A DNA stretch of 64,000 nt, taken from Jeotgalicoccus halotolerans. GTDB lineage: Bacteria > Bacillota > Bacilli > Staphylococcales > Salinicoccaceae. A program made the position numbers and the translations under genes. A model generated the notes under the pieces. The model did no database searches and was not told the origin of the DNA. It saw only the letters and a program-made list of their open reading frames with translations. Positions within the stretch are counted from its first letter, which is position 1. Each line of letters opens with the position of its first letter. Shown here one piece after another: positions 18,391 to 28,593 of this stretch. The stretch covers positions 1-64,000 of the forward strand of contig NZ_QUMW01000012.1 in the NCBI RefSeq assembly GCF_003387165.1. The letters run 5' to 3'.

Positions 18391-18560
18391 ATGACATCCG
18401 CTCATGCCTATGCAAGTTTCGATGCGTATACATGACACCCGTTCACGCCTACGCAAGCTTCGTTGCGTATACATGACACCCGCTCATGCCTATGCAAGCT
18501 TCGATGCGTATACATGACACCCGTTCATGCCTACGCAAGCTTCAATGCGTATACATGACA
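18391..18560. repeat. Four tandem copies of a 41-bp repeat
   Basis: The motif beginning ATGACA recurs at 18391, 18432, 18473, 18514 and, as a partial copy, 18555, giving an exact 41-bp period. Copies differ at a few positions (mainly C/T changes). Each contains the inverted repeat ACGCAA-GCTTCG-TTGCGT or a variant, and the palindrome GTATAC. The period is not a multiple of three and no ORF uses it. It lies between two terminators in intergenic DNA. Confidence 0.9.
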
Positions 18561-18565
18561 ACAAA

Positions 18566-18600
18566 AAAGCCGGGGTGCCTGAAAACAAGCAACCCGGCTC
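18566..18600 (-). terminator. Terminator of the CPBP protease gene
   Basis: On the minus strand GCCGGGTTGC and GCACCCCGGC form the stem, followed by TTTTTT. Confidence 0.85.
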
Positions 18601-18607
18601 AAAATAT

Positions 18608-19393
18608 TTACATAAACAGTGAAATGATTGCATTCAGCTGATTCTGCATTTGTTCTGCTTCTTCTAAAAAGTCTGCGAAGACGGTCTGAATCAGGACCAC
18701 GAGTCCGTTCATAATAATATGCACCATGACTGGTACAAGCAGGCGTCCTGTAATAACATATAAAAAACTGAAAACATAAGACATCGATAAATAGATCAGG
18801 ATATGTGTAAAGTCAGCATGAGCGACCGCGAAGATTAATCCGCTCACAAGTCCTGCGATTAAAAATGCAAGTACTTTCTGTGCGGTGCTGTTCATAGGAA
18901 ACAGCTCGTAAATCTCACCGAAGATTGCTCTTCTGAACACATATTCTTCAATAATCGGTCCGAATAATACAACGACCAGAATCATCCAGGGAGAGTTGAA
19001 AATCATATCGACAATTTCTGTCGTATTTTGACTTTCGACCGGATTTCCAAGAACGTAGATATTAATGAGGCCTGCCGCAATTTGTGACATATAGGCGAGG
19101 AATACACCGCCGATAATCCAGACTGTTGTTACCAGGCTGTCTGTCTGTTTGCCAAGTTCTATTCTGTTCTTATTCTTATGCAGATTGCCGATAATGACTA
19201 CAATAACTGCTCCAAGCCCGAAAGTAAGGACCTGATAAGGCATCATTTTTTCAACGAGTTCTCCGGGTCCGAGTGAAGGATCCATAGCTGTGAAAACTAA
19301 GCCAACGGGGAGCAGTGCGAATTGTACTGCAAGGAATGTTAAAATAATTAATATACTGTATACGCGTCTCAAATTTAAACCTCCAATAATCAA
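18608..19393 (-). CDS. CPBP-family intramembrane metalloprotease (MroQ-like)
   Basis: A 261-aa polytopic membrane protein. The CPBP motifs are present: EEYVFRR (glutamate pair plus arginine), FAVAHADFTH (first histidine) and HIIMNG (second histidine). Such proteases cleave within membranes and process peptides. A CPBP gene divergent from groES is also the position of mroQ in Staphylococcus aureus, where it matures the Agr peptide; no agr genes are visible here, so the equivalence is only positional. Confidence 0.88.
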   Translation of the reverse strand: MIIGGLNLRRVYSILIILTFLAVQFALLPVGLVFTAMDPSLGPGELVEKMMPYQVLTFGLGAVIVVIIGNLHKNKNRIELGKQTDSLVTTVWIIGGVFLAYMSQIAAGLINIYVLGNPVESQNTTEIVDMIFNSPWMILVVVLFGPIIEEYVFRRAIFGEIYELFPMNSTAQKVLAFLIAGLVSGLIFAVAHADFTHILIYLSMSYVFSFLYVITGRLLVPVMVHIIMNGLVVLIQTVFADFLEEAEQMQNQLNAIISLFM

Positions 19394-19484
19394 TAATTTT
19401 ATCTTACATTAAAACAGATAAACTCAAAAGTAATACAATCTTATCACTTGCAATTTTGACCATGTTTGATTATTATAATTATTG

Positions 19485-19511
19485 TTAGCACTCAATATTG
19501 ATGAGTGCCAA
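19485..19511 (+). promoter_or_regulatory. CIRCE operator (HrcA binding site)
   Basis: TTAGCACTC-N9-GAGTGCCAA, one base off the consensus inverted repeat, upstream of groES. It indicates heat-shock control by HrcA. A -10-like TATAAT is at 19474-19479. Confidence 0.92.
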
Positions 19512-19561
19512 ACCATGCAGTTAATTTTATTGAATTTAAGATTAATAAGGAGGGCATTTCC

Positions 19562-19846
19562 GTGTTAAAACCTATTGGAAATCGTGTAGTTGTAAATTTA
19601 ACAGAAAAAGAAGAAACAACAAAGAGCGGCATCATTCTGACTGATTCCGCCAAGGAAAAACCGCAGGAAGGTACTGTAGTTGCAGTCGGTTCAGGACGTA
19701 TACTTGAAAATGGTACAAAAGTAGATCTTGAAGTTAAAGAAGGCGACAGAGTTGTGTATGCAAAATTCGCAGGCACAGAAGTCCAGCATGGAGATAATGA
19801 CTATTTAATTTTATCTGAATCAGAAATTTTAGCAGTAATTGAATAA
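19562..19846 (+). CDS. groES: GroES co-chaperonin
   Basis: A 94-aa Gro[12 protein letters not shown] at the start, the mobile loop around [17 protein letters not shown], and [15 protein letters not shown] at the end. The start is GTG 19562, preceded by AAGGAGGG; the longer reading frame from 19505 runs into the CIRCE element and is rejected. It forms the lid of the GroEL chamber and is in an operon with groEL. Confidence 0.97.
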   Translation: MLKPIGNRVVVNLTEKEETTKSGIILTDSAKEKPQEGTVVAVGSGRILENGTKVDLEVKEGDRVVYAKFAGTEVQHGDNDYLILSESEILAVIE

Positions 19847-19864
19847 TATAAACATCGCATATAA

Positions 19865-21511
<1,647 letters not shown>

Positions 21512-21550
21512 TCACAGTTAGTCTATTTTTTATTTAATATGTGTTAACGG

Positions 21551-21594
21551 AAGGTTTTCCATAAGGTTGCTTAACCTTTGGAAGACCTTTTTTT
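21551..21594 (+). terminator. Terminator of groESL
   Basis: AAGGTTTTCCA / TGGAAGACCTT with an inner second stem, followed by TTTTTTT. Confidence 0.85.
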
Positions 21595-21773
21595 AATTCT
21601 ATATTTGTAGGAAGCAATAAAATGAAAGATGAAAATGTGTTATATGACAATTCTTTTTATTTGTTCTTTATTTAAGGTGGATAATGAAGTATATATTTTA
21701 TCAGCGAAATAAGTTATAAACTTTGTTGATTATATATTTCAAATAAACCTAACTTTAAAGGAGCATATTATTC

Positions 21774-22103
21774 ATGAGTGACTATAATGCAGTAGCGCCA
21801 ACTAATACGGATAACGCACCGAAGTTTGACGAGTCTTTTCAGTCAGCATCGTTTTCACATTACAGCAATTTATCAGCACAGCTGCCAATCAATCCTGTAA
21901 CTGGTAAATTAGTTGAAGGGGGCATTAAAGAACGAACTAAACAGGCTTTAACTAACATCAAAGCGGTTATCGAAAGCGTTGACCACGTAATGGAAGATAT
22001 GGTTAAAGTGAATATCTTCGTTAAAGACCTTGCAGATATGGATGCAGTCAACGAAGTTTACGCAGAATTCTTCCCTGAAGGCACACCACCTGAAACTAAA
22101 TAA
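21774..22103 (+). CDS. RidA-family protein, C-terminally short
   Basis: A 109-aa Rid/YjgF/UK114 protein. The trimer-forming region QTKQALTNIKAVIES-like helix and VKVNIFVKDLADMDAVNEVYAEFFP are clear. Family members are about 125 aa and continue with an R-x-C-V-E-V strand containing the imine-binding arginine; here the frame stops at PPETK, so that strand and arginine are missing. A terminator follows at once, leaving no trace of the lost end. It may be inactive as an imine deaminase, or a divergent Rid subfamily. Confidence 0.8.
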   Translation: MSDYNAVAPTNTDNAPKFDESFQSASFSHYSNLSAQLPINPVTGKLVEGGIKERTKQALTNIKAVIESVDHVMEDMVKVNIFVKDLADMDAVNEVYAEFFPEGTPPETK

Positions 22104-22115
22104 CAGCAACCAGAT

Positions 22116-22155
22116 AAAAAATACGCCTCCATTTAGATGGGGGCGTAATTTTTTT
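22116..22155. terminator. Bidirectional terminator between ridA-like and queT
   Basis: TACGCCTCCAT / ATGGGGGCGTA stem flanked by A and T runs. Confidence 0.8.
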
Positions 22156-22603
22156 ATTCCGGCAAAATTCTATGGCCGATTTTTTTAAATATAAACGCGC
22201 CGATAAATGTCGTAATCAGCGTCGACAGTCCAACTGTTACTGCACTGAACCAGTACGGCAGTCCAAGAACTAAATACAGGGCAAGTGCCACAAATAGTCC
22301 TGCAAGGACACTGTACTGCAGGGCGTTTATCCAGACGTTTTTTATAAAATAACTTAATGTATAGGCAATTACCGATATAGTTACACCGACAACGACGTCG
22401 ATTAAACCGAGGCTTGAAAAGATATTTGCAATACCGACACCCAGTACCATTCCCGGTATATATTTTCGGTTAAAAAATGGAATGACACAAAGTATTTCAC
22501 TGATTCTGAATTGAATCGCTCCAGTGCCAATCGGGTTAATTACAGTAAGTGCGACATAAATTGCCGCTAAGACAGCATTAATAGACATGTCTCTGATATT
22601 CAT
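22154..22603 (-). CDS. queT: QueT, queuosine precursor transporter (ECF S component)
   Basis: A 149-aa membrane protein with about five hydrophobic segments. The N-terminal AVLAAIYVALTVINP, AIQFRISEILCVIPFF and YIPGMVLGVGIANIFSSLG blocks identify the QueT family of ECF transporter S components, which import queuosine precursors such as preQ1. The preQ1-I riboswitch directly upstream supports this independently. Confidence 0.93.
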   Translation of the reverse strand: MNIRDMSINAVLAAIYVALTVINPIGTGAIQFRISEILCVIPFFNRKYIPGMVLGVGIANIFSSLGLIDVVVGVTISVIAYTLSYFIKNVWINALQYSVLAGLFVALALYLVLGLPYWFSAVTVGLSTLITTFIGAFIFKKIGHRILPE

Positions 22604-22613
22604 AATAGTAAAT

Positions 22614-22650
22614 CTCCTTAGTTTTTTTGACAGGGAGTTTGCGAACCTGT
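22614..22650 (-). promoter_or_regulatory. preQ1-I riboswitch controlling queT translation
   Basis: Read on the minus strand: ACAGG stem, TTCGCAAAC loop, TCCCTGT closing strand, an A-rich tail (CAAAAAAA) and CTAAGGAG. This matches the small preQ1-I aptamer with its pseudoknot-forming tail, here containing the queT ribosome binding site (AAGGAG), so ligand binding should block translation initiation. The ATG is 11 bases further on. Confidence 0.88.
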
Positions 22651-22654
22651 TTTT

Positions 22655-23428
22655 TTATTTATTGACTGATATCGTCTCAGTAACTTCACCGGTTAAGGCA
22701 CCGTTTTTGAAGGTGCGCTCAATCAATGTAATGTTGTTCTGATGGTCGACAAGAACGACAGTGGAGCATCTGGTGCCGTAATCAAAATCAGGGATATCGA
22801 TAAACAGCGGTGATAATTTCTTTTCGAGTTCAAACTCGACACCCGTTTTTTGAACGATGTCATCTGCTGCCTCGGTATCGATGCGGAGCAGATTAAATAA
22901 AGCATCTATATCTACTTCATCTTCCGACAAGACTTCATCCAGCTTTTCTTTTCCGATAACGACTTTAGGCCAGGGTGTATCGAGGTATTCATTGGACAGC
23001 CCGTGCGTACCTTCAGTTACCCGTGAGATCTTGTTATCGTAATTGTTCATGTAATAAAGTTCATCAGGAGTACCTGTAAGCAGATTAAAGCCTGCATAGT
23101 CACTGCTGTATTCCGAAAGATTTGTTAAATATTCTTTAGGACTTTCTTCTGACAGCAGGTAATTGACAATCAGTTCCCCGCGGGACTTTTCAGCTTTCAA
23201 GGTCATTTCTTTTGGCGTCCGGATATTAGTCAATGCTCCTATTTTACCTGATTTTGATACCGCAAGCCAGGTGCCTTTTGCTTTTAAATCACGGCCGCCT
23301 AAAATATTCTGATGGTCTTCCCAATAGGACATCGGTGCGGTCGGCCGTGAATAAAATTCATCACGGTTCGCCGCAAACACCATTTTATATTTTTTGTGCG
23401 TTCCGATATTAAAATTAATAAGACACAT
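22655..23428 (-). CDS. NRDE-family (TANGO2-like) protein
   Basis: A 257-aa protein starting MCLINFNIGTHKKYKMVFAANRDEFY. The NRDE motif and following R-P-T-APMSYW and ILGGRDLKAKGTWLAV blocks define the family, which includes human TANGO2. The cysteine at position 2 is characteristic. A longer frame from 23551 overlaps the upstream gene and is rejected. Its start overlaps the stop of the pseudouridine synthase gene by 14 bp. Function is not established. Confidence 0.88.
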   Translation of the reverse strand: MCLINFNIGTHKKYKMVFAANRDEFYSRPTAPMSYWEDHQNILGGRDLKAKGTWLAVSKSGKIGALTNIRTPKEMTLKAEKSRGELIVNYLLSEESPKEYLTNLSEYSSDYAGFNLLTGTPDELYYMNNYDNKISRVTEGTHGLSNEYLDTPWPKVVIGKEKLDEVLSEDEVDIDALFNLLRIDTEAADDIVQKTGVEFELEKKLSPLFIDIPDFDYGTRCSTVVLVDHQNNITLIERTFKNGALTGEVTETISVNK

Positions 23429-24101
23429 TAAAATCACTCCAAGGGAATGTTTCAGGCGGCTTGCAGTGAACTTCCACGTACTCGTCTTTCGTAGGATGCT
23501 TAATACGCAGATAAGTTGAGTAAAGGGCAATCTGCTGACCGACTTTTGCATTCTTATTATATTTTTGGTCGCCGAACAATGGATGTCCGAAATGCGACAG
23601 CTGCACGCGGATTTGATGTGACCGGCCTGTGTGAAGCTTCACTTTTACAAGTGAAAATTGTCTGTTTTCATCAACAGTTTCATAATCCAGCTTGGCCATT
23701 TTTGAACCGCGGTGATTTTTATGAACCACTTTGGAAATATTTTTCTTGGCATCTTTAAATAAATGATTCGTTAAAGTGCCTTTTTTCTGATCCAGATGAT
23801 TCTCTACAACAGCATGATACTCGCGGTCGAAATTTTGAAGGCGAACTTCATTCGACAGACGTGATGCTGCTTTTGAAGTTTTGGCAAAAACGACAGCTCC
23901 GCCGACAGGGCGGTCTAATCTATGAACCAACCCTAAATAAACCGCTCCGGGTTTATTGTATTTTTCTTTAATATATTCCTTTAACATAGTTAATAAGTCT
24001 TTATCTTCTGAACTATCTTCCTGGACAGGGATGTTAACCGGCTTATCGACAATGAGTAAATGGTTATCTTCGTACAGTACATTAATGTTCACACATTTCA
24101 C
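23415..24101 (-). CDS. RluA-family pseudouridine synthase
   Basis: A 228-aa pseudouridine synthase. The catalytic aspartate is in HRLDRPVGG, and KVKLHTGRSHQIRVQLSHFGHPLFGD is split over the conserved later motifs. No S4 domain is present, so it is of the short RluA type. Substrate RNA (23S or tRNA) is unknown. It shares an operon with the NRDE gene. Confidence 0.92.
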   Translation of the reverse strand: MKCVNINVLYEDNHLLIVDKPVNIPVQEDSSEDKDLLTMLKEYIKEKYNKPGAVYLGLVHRLDRPVGGAVVFAKTSKAASRLSNEVRLQNFDREYHAVVENHLDQKKGTLTNHLFKDAKKNISKVVHKNHRGSKMAKLDYETVDENRQFSLVKVKLHTGRSHQIRVQLSHFGHPLFGDQKYNKNAKVGQQIALYSTYLRIKHPTKDEYVEVHCKPPETFPWSDFNVSY

Positions 24102-24223
24102 TCCTTAAAATTCGTAAGTTATATTATACCATCTATACGAAAAATATCTTATCACTTTCGCAATCTTTCTTTGTTAGAATAGAGATAAGTGTAAATTAAT
24201 ACTATTAATTACAGGGGTGGATT

Positions 24224-25663
24224 ATGAAAAAACGATATTTTTTCTTACTTGTTTTTGTTGTATTAATACTTATACCGCTCGTTGTTGCGGGTGTACGTTA
24301 TTTTGTACCGGTAACGTCAGGAGTATCGTACGAGTCTGAAGAATATCAAACAGACGATGCGGGATTTTTATACGATCTTACATATACAGAGAATAACGAA
24401 ATAACAGAAGAGCAGGAAATTTTTGAAGAGATTTATACGATGATTGATGAAGCGGAAGAATTTCTGGTCCTTGATATGTTTTTATTTAACGATGATTATA
24501 ACCACGATACTCTGGACTTTCCGCCCCTGTCTCAAAATTTAACAGATAAATTGACAGCTAAACAGGAAGAAAATCCAGATATGGATATAATCTTTATCAC
24601 AGATAGAATTAATACTTTCTACGATACGTATACACCGCCGCATATTGAACAGCTGAAAGAGGCTGGAATAGAAGTCATATTTACCGATCTTTCGAAATTG
24701 CGGGACTCTAATCCATTGTATTCAGGCTTTTACAGGACTTATTTTCAATGGTTCGGAACGTCTGAAGACCAGTGGCTGATGAACGCATTAAGGCCGCAGG
24801 GTCCGGAAGTAAATATACGATCTTATTTAACGATGTTGAATTTTAAGGCTAATCACAGAAAATTAATTATTAATGAAAAGAATGGCCTTATTGCGTCGGC
24901 AAACCCGCATGATGCAAGTGCGCATCATTCGAATATCGCTGTGAAACTAAGCGGAGATATTCTCTACGATATGCTGGAATCAGAACGAGCAGTAGTGAAT
25001 TTCAGCGGAGGAAATACGCGTGTTTTCAGCGATTTTGCTGATAAAATGCCTGAAAAAGCTGAAGAGAGTGAAGGGCAGTATACTGTAAAGCTGATTACAG
25101 AGAAAAAGATAAAGGATAATATACTGGAAATCGTGAATAGTGCCGGCCCGGATGATATTTTAAATATAGGGCTGTTCTACTTATCTGACAGAGATATTAT
25201 TGAAGCATTTAAAACAGCGCTCGACCGTGGTGTGGAAATCAACATGATACTTGATATTAATCAGGATGCTTTCGGTAACGAGAAAAATGGTGTGCCGAAC
25301 AGACCGGTGGCCGATGAGCTGATGAATCATGACACTCAGCCGAATATCCGCTGGTATAAATCGAGCGGGGAACAGTATCACGCGAAGTTTATCATGCTGG
25401 AAACTGCGGATGAAGTTATATTTAACGGCGGATCGGCTAACTTTACAAGGCGGAATCTGGATAATTATAATCTGGAAACAAACGTGGTAGTGATGGCGCC
25501 GCAGGGCAGTGAATTTGCTGGAGAAGTCACTGCATATTACGACCGCCTGTGGATGAATGACGGAGCGGAGTATACGCTTGACTATGAAGAAAAAGCAGAA
25601 GCGTCACTATTTAAAACGATGATGTACAGGATTCAGGAATTGACTGGATTATCGACATTTTAA
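24224..25663 (+). CDS. Phospholipase-D-family protein
   Basis: A 479-aa membrane-anchored protein: an N-terminal signal anchor (residues 4-27) and two HKD motifs, HRKLIINEKNGLIASAN (first) and HAKFIMLETADEVIFNGGSAN (given in part; second). Both have the expected H-x-K pattern, so the active site looks complete. It is related to cardiolipin synthases but lacks their second N-terminal helix. The substrate may be phospholipid. It is a single-gene unit with a terminator at 25671. Confidence 0.85.
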   Translation: MKKRYFFLLVFVVLILIPLVVAGVRYFVPVTSGVSYESEEYQTDDAGFLYDLTYTENNEITEEQEIFEEIYTMIDEAEEFLVLDMFLFNDDYNHDTLDFPPLSQNLTDKLTAKQEENPDMDIIFITDRINTFYDTYTPPHIEQLKEAGIEVIFTDLSKLRDSNPLYSGFYRTYFQWFGTSEDQWLMNALRPQGPEVNIRSYLTMLNFKANHRKLIINEKNGLIASANPHDASAHHSNIAVKLSGDILYDMLESERAVVNFSGGNTRVFSDFADKMPEKAEESEGQYTVKLITEKKIKDNILEIVNSAGPDDILNIGLFYLSDRDIIEAFKTALDRGVEINMILDINQDAFGNEKNGVPNRPVADELMNHDTQPNIRWYKSSGEQYHAKFIMLETADEVIFNGGSANFTRRNLDNYNLETNVVVMAPQGSEFAGEVTAYYDRLWMNDGAEYTLDYEEKAEASLFKTMMYRIQELTGLSTF

Positions 25664-25670
25664 AACTAGA

Positions 25671-25719
25671 AAAACCCGTACAGCGGACTCCTTTATGAGA
25701 GGCAGCTGTACGGGTTTTT
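25671..25719. terminator. Terminator after the PLD gene
   Basis: AAAACCCGTACAGC / GCTGTACGGGTTTT stem with T run. Confidence 0.85.
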
Positions 25720-25770
25720 GTCGTCACATGAGCTGTTATCATGGGACCGCAAATCCAATTTAACTATATG

Positions 25771-26316
25771 TTATATAATCTTCGCACCTAAAGAGTTTTC
25801 AAAGTGGGCGAGCGCCACATCGTGTGCGTCTAAGTTAAAACTGGCTACACCGTCTCTGTGAATAACAATATCAAAGCCTTTATTGTAGGCATCAACCGCA
25901 GTATGCATAATACAAATATCGGTACAGACGCCGACTAAATGGACTTCAGTAATACCCCTTGCTCTTAAACGCTGTTCCACATCGGTTCCAAGAAAAGCGG
26001 AATAACGAGTTTTATCGGTATAGTATACATTTCCCTGATCTTTATAATTCTGATAAAGATCTTCCAGTTCACCGTACAGATTCCGTCCCTCTGTCCCAAT
26101 AATATTATGAGGCGGAAACAGTTTCGTTTCAGGATGATACGGATCATTTTCCTGGTGTGCATCAATAGCGAACACAGTATAATCTCCGCTGCTGATAAAT
26201 TCACGAGTCGTGGTCACGATATAGTCATGAAGTTCCTGTGCGGGTTTACCTGCGGTGAGTTTGCCGTCATCCGCAACAAAGTCGTAAGTATAGTCGATAT
26301 TCAGCAGTGCTTTCAT
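25771..26316 (-). CDS. pncA: Nicotinamidase-like cysteine hydrolase
   Basis: A 181-aa isochorismatase-fold hydrolase. The triad is visible as aspartate in NIDYTYDF, lysine in DKTRYSAF and cysteine in VGVCTDICIMHTA. FAIDAHQENDPYHPE supplies the metal-binding Asp/His residues typical of nicotinamidases, so conversion of nicotinamide to nicotinate is the likely reaction. It lies alone upstream of the aldolase on the same strand. Confidence 0.85.
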   Translation of the reverse strand: MKALLNIDYTYDFVADDGKLTAGKPAQELHDYIVTTTREFISSGDYTVFAIDAHQENDPYHPETKLFPPHNIIGTEGRNLYGELEDLYQNYKDQGNVYYTDKTRYSAFLGTDVEQRLRARGITEVHLVGVCTDICIMHTAVDAYNKGFDIVIHRDGVASFNLDAHDVALAHFENSLGAKII

Positions 26317-26336
26317 GATTTTCTCCCCCTATAAAA

Positions 26337-26360
26337 AGACAATGGCAGGCCATTGTCTTA
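26337..26360 (-). terminator. Terminator of the aldolase gene
   Basis: AAGACAATGG-cctg-CCATTGTCTT on the minus strand, followed by TTTTTA; it lies between fda and the upstream end of the next gene. Confidence 0.7.
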
Positions 26361-26368
26361 AAGTTTAC

Positions 26369-27259
26369 TTATTTTTTATTCACTGATGCATCGAAAATAG
26401 AATCAATTGCTTCAGATAGTTTGCTGTCAAATTCCTCAGCAGACTGATTTGCATTTAAGTCGCTTGATAATGCACGTGAGAAGCTCGCGATAATACCTTC
26501 GTTTTCTTTCAGCATATTATTTGCTTCAGTTCTCGTGTAACCGCCTGAAAGTGCCACAACGTGAATCACGTTAGGGTGATTTACGAGTTCTTTGTACAGA
26601 TTAGGTACAGTAGGAAGTGTAAGCTTCAGCATTACAAGCTCATCTTCAGCAAGTCCGTTTAACTCTTCCAAAATCGCATCTCTTAAAATTTCTTCGATTT
26701 CTTCTTTGTCTCCGGCATTAATGCTGACTTCTGGCTCGATAATCGGTACTAAGCCTGCAGCGATAATCTGTTTGCCGATTTCAAACTGCTGTTCTACAAC
26801 GGCAATAATTCCTTCTTTGTCCGCAGAAAGAATGTTGGAGCGCATTTTTGTACCGAAAATGTGACGGTCGTTTGCACGTGCTAATAAATCCTCAAGACCC
26901 GGTATAGGTTTCATAAGCTGCACACCGTTTTCTTCATCTGCAAGTCCTTTATCGACTTTTAAGAATGGTACGATGCCTTTATGAGCTAAATAGTCACCAG
27001 TGTACTGACCTTCTACTTCACGGTCCATCGTCTGTTCAAACAGAATTGCGCCGAGGACTTTATCAGAAGTAAATGAAGGTGAAGTCACGATGCGCATGCG
27101 CATTTCGTGAACGAGATCGAACATCTCATCTTCATTAGTATACTGATCTTCATCAACACCATATGCTTTTAAAGCTTTTGGCGTACTTCCGCCACTCTGG
27201 TCAAGTGCGGCAATAAAACCATGACCTTGTTTTACTTTTTCAAGTTGCTCCTGATTCAT
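26369..27259 (-). CDS. fda: Class I fructose-bisphosphate aldolase
   Basis: A 296-aa class I aldolase of the staphylococcal Fda type. [16 protein letters not shown] is at the N-terminus, [10 protein letters not shown] and the [12 protein letters not shown] strand contain the conserved lysines, and [14 protein letters not shown] closes the barrel. It cleaves fructose 1,6-bisphosphate in glycolysis without a metal. Confidence 0.95.
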   Translation of the reverse strand: MNQEQLEKVKQGHGFIAALDQSGGSTPKALKAYGVDEDQYTNEDEMFDLVHEMRMRIVTSPSFTSDKVLGAILFEQTMDREVEGQYTGDYLAHKGIVPFLKVDKGLADEENGVQLMKPIPGLEDLLARANDRHIFGTKMRSNILSADKEGIIAVVEQQFEIGKQIIAAGLVPIIEPEVSINAGDKEEIEEILRDAILEELNGLAEDELVMLKLTLPTVPNLYKELVNHPNVIHVVALSGGYTRTEANNMLKENEGIIASFSRALSSDLNANQSAEEFDSKLSEAIDSIFDASVNKK

Positions 27260-27350
27260 TAAAAAACACTCCTTAAATAGTTTTCCACTCCTTTATAGTA
27301 TGCTAAAAAAACCGCTTTACTGCAAGGTAAATCTGCACCATCCGCTATGT

Positions 27351-27379
27351 TTGACAGATTGTTAAAACGGAAAGATACT
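27351..27379 (+). promoter_or_regulatory. Sigma-A-type promoter of the aldo/keto reductase gene
   Basis: TTGACA (27351-27356), 17-bp spacer, GATACT (27374-27379), 31 bp before the start codon. Confidence 0.6.
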
Positions 27380-27409
27380 AAATGTATTTAATTTCAGGAG
27401 GTATGCAAA

Positions 27410-28348
27410 ATGACAGAACTAGTTGAGTTAGGTAAATCGGGAATTAAAGTACATCCAATCGCTCTTGGAACAAATTTTGTCGGCGGCTATAATTTATACG
27501 GCGATGTGAATGAAGAAGAGGGTAAACAGACTGTCAGAGATGCGCTCGATGCAGGAGTGACAATGCTCGATACTGCATTTATATACGGTCCGAGACGTTC
27601 TGAAGAACTAATCGGTGAAGTTTTAAAAGAGTATAAAAGAGAAGATGTAGTTATAGCGACAAAAGCAGCACAGCGTGAACTCGATAATGGTGATATGGTC
27701 ATCGACAACTCGCCGGAATTTTTAAAACAGGCAGTGGACGATGCGCTGGACAGACTGCAGACTAAATATATTGATTTGTTTTATATTCATAAGCCGGATG
27801 AAGACACTCCGAAAGATGAAGCAGTACAGGCGCTTTATGAAATGAAGGAGCAGGGTAAAATTAAAGCAATCGGCGTATCGAATTTTACTGTCGAACAACT
27901 GGCAGAAGCGAATAAAGACAACCATGTTGATGTAATACAAAACGAGTACAATCTGTTCAGCCGCGAAGCGGAAGACGAGATGCTCGATTACACTTCAGCA
28001 AATAAAATTACTTTTATTCCTTTCTTCCCGCTGGCAGCGGGGCTGCTTGCAGGGAAATACGATGAAAATACTGAATTTGAAGATTTACGAAGCAATTTAC
28101 CGTTTTATCAGGAAGACCAGTTTAAGGACAATTTGAAAAAGGTAGAGAAATTAAAAGAACTTGCTAAAAAATACGATGAAGATACCGCGCAGGTAGTACT
28201 CGCATTTTATTTAACGAGACCATCGCTCGATGTGATTATACCGGGAGCGAAAAAAGGCGGGCAGATTAAAGCAAATATGCGTGCCGCAGATATTGAACTG
28301 GACCCGGAAGATGTTGAATATATCGATGAAATATTTAAAAATAAATAA
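27410..28348 (+). CDS. Aldo/keto reductase
   Basis: A 312-aa NADPH-dependent aldo/keto reductase. The barrel motifs [17 protein letters not shown] (tyrosine), VIATKAA (lysine), [13 protein letters not shown] (histidine) and [14 protein letters not shown] are in order, and [11 protein letters not shown] binds cofactor. Substrate unknown. TCAGGAGG precedes the ATG. Confidence 0.92.
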   Translation: MTELVELGKSGIKVHPIALGTNFVGGYNLYGDVNEEEGKQTVRDALDAGVTMLDTAFIYGPRRSEELIGEVLKEYKREDVVIATKAAQRELDNGDMVIDNSPEFLKQAVDDALDRLQTKYIDLFYIHKPDEDTPKDEAVQALYEMKEQGKIKAIGVSNFTVEQLAEANKDNHVDVIQNEYNLFSREAEDEMLDYTSANKITFIPFFPLAAGLLAGKYDENTEFEDLRSNLPFYQEDQFKDNLKKVEKLKELAKKYDEDTAQVVLAFYLTRPSLDVIIPGAKKGGQIKANMRAADIELDPEDVEYIDEIFKNK

Positions 28349-28359
28349 CAGCTAAAAAC

Positions 28360-28394
28360 AAAAGATGGTTAAGGGAACCCCCTTAACCATCTTT
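28360..28394. terminator. Bidirectional terminator
   Basis: AAGATGGTTAAGGG / CCCTTAACCATCTT perfect stem. It ends the reductase gene and overlaps the stop region of the convergent small gene. Confidence 0.85.
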
Positions 28395-28545
28395 ATTTAT
28401 CCCTGTAAAGGATCAGCACTGCAAACACGCTGCCCACGCTGAATTTAATGTCGATTACTTCAATGTACTGATTCTCGTAAAAGAATTCTGCGATTTTCTT
28501 ATCAAGCCCTTTTTCCGTCATAGCGGAAACTGTTTTTGTTTTCAT
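28393..28545 (-). CDS. Small Cse60-like protein
   Basis: A 50-aa ORF too short for most gene callers. It begins MKTKTVSAMTEKGLDKKIAEF, then an ENQYIEVIDIKFSVGS strand region and ends ILYRDK. This pattern (MKTK-V, lysine-rich helix, VIDIKFS) resembles the Cse60 family of small proteins first described in sporulation operons, also found in non-sporulating Firmicutes. AAAGGTGGG precedes its ATG. Function unknown. Confidence 0.7.
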   Translation of the reverse strand: MKTKTVSAMTEKGLDKKIAEFFYENQYIEVIDIKFSVGSVFAVLILYRDK

Positions 28546-28593
28546 AGACTAACCCACCTTTAATGCTGTTATCTTCCATTATATATTTAAATA

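Noticed and set aside
18391-18560. CRISPR array
   Set aside because: The copies are directly adjacent with no unique spacers, and no cas genes are in the window.
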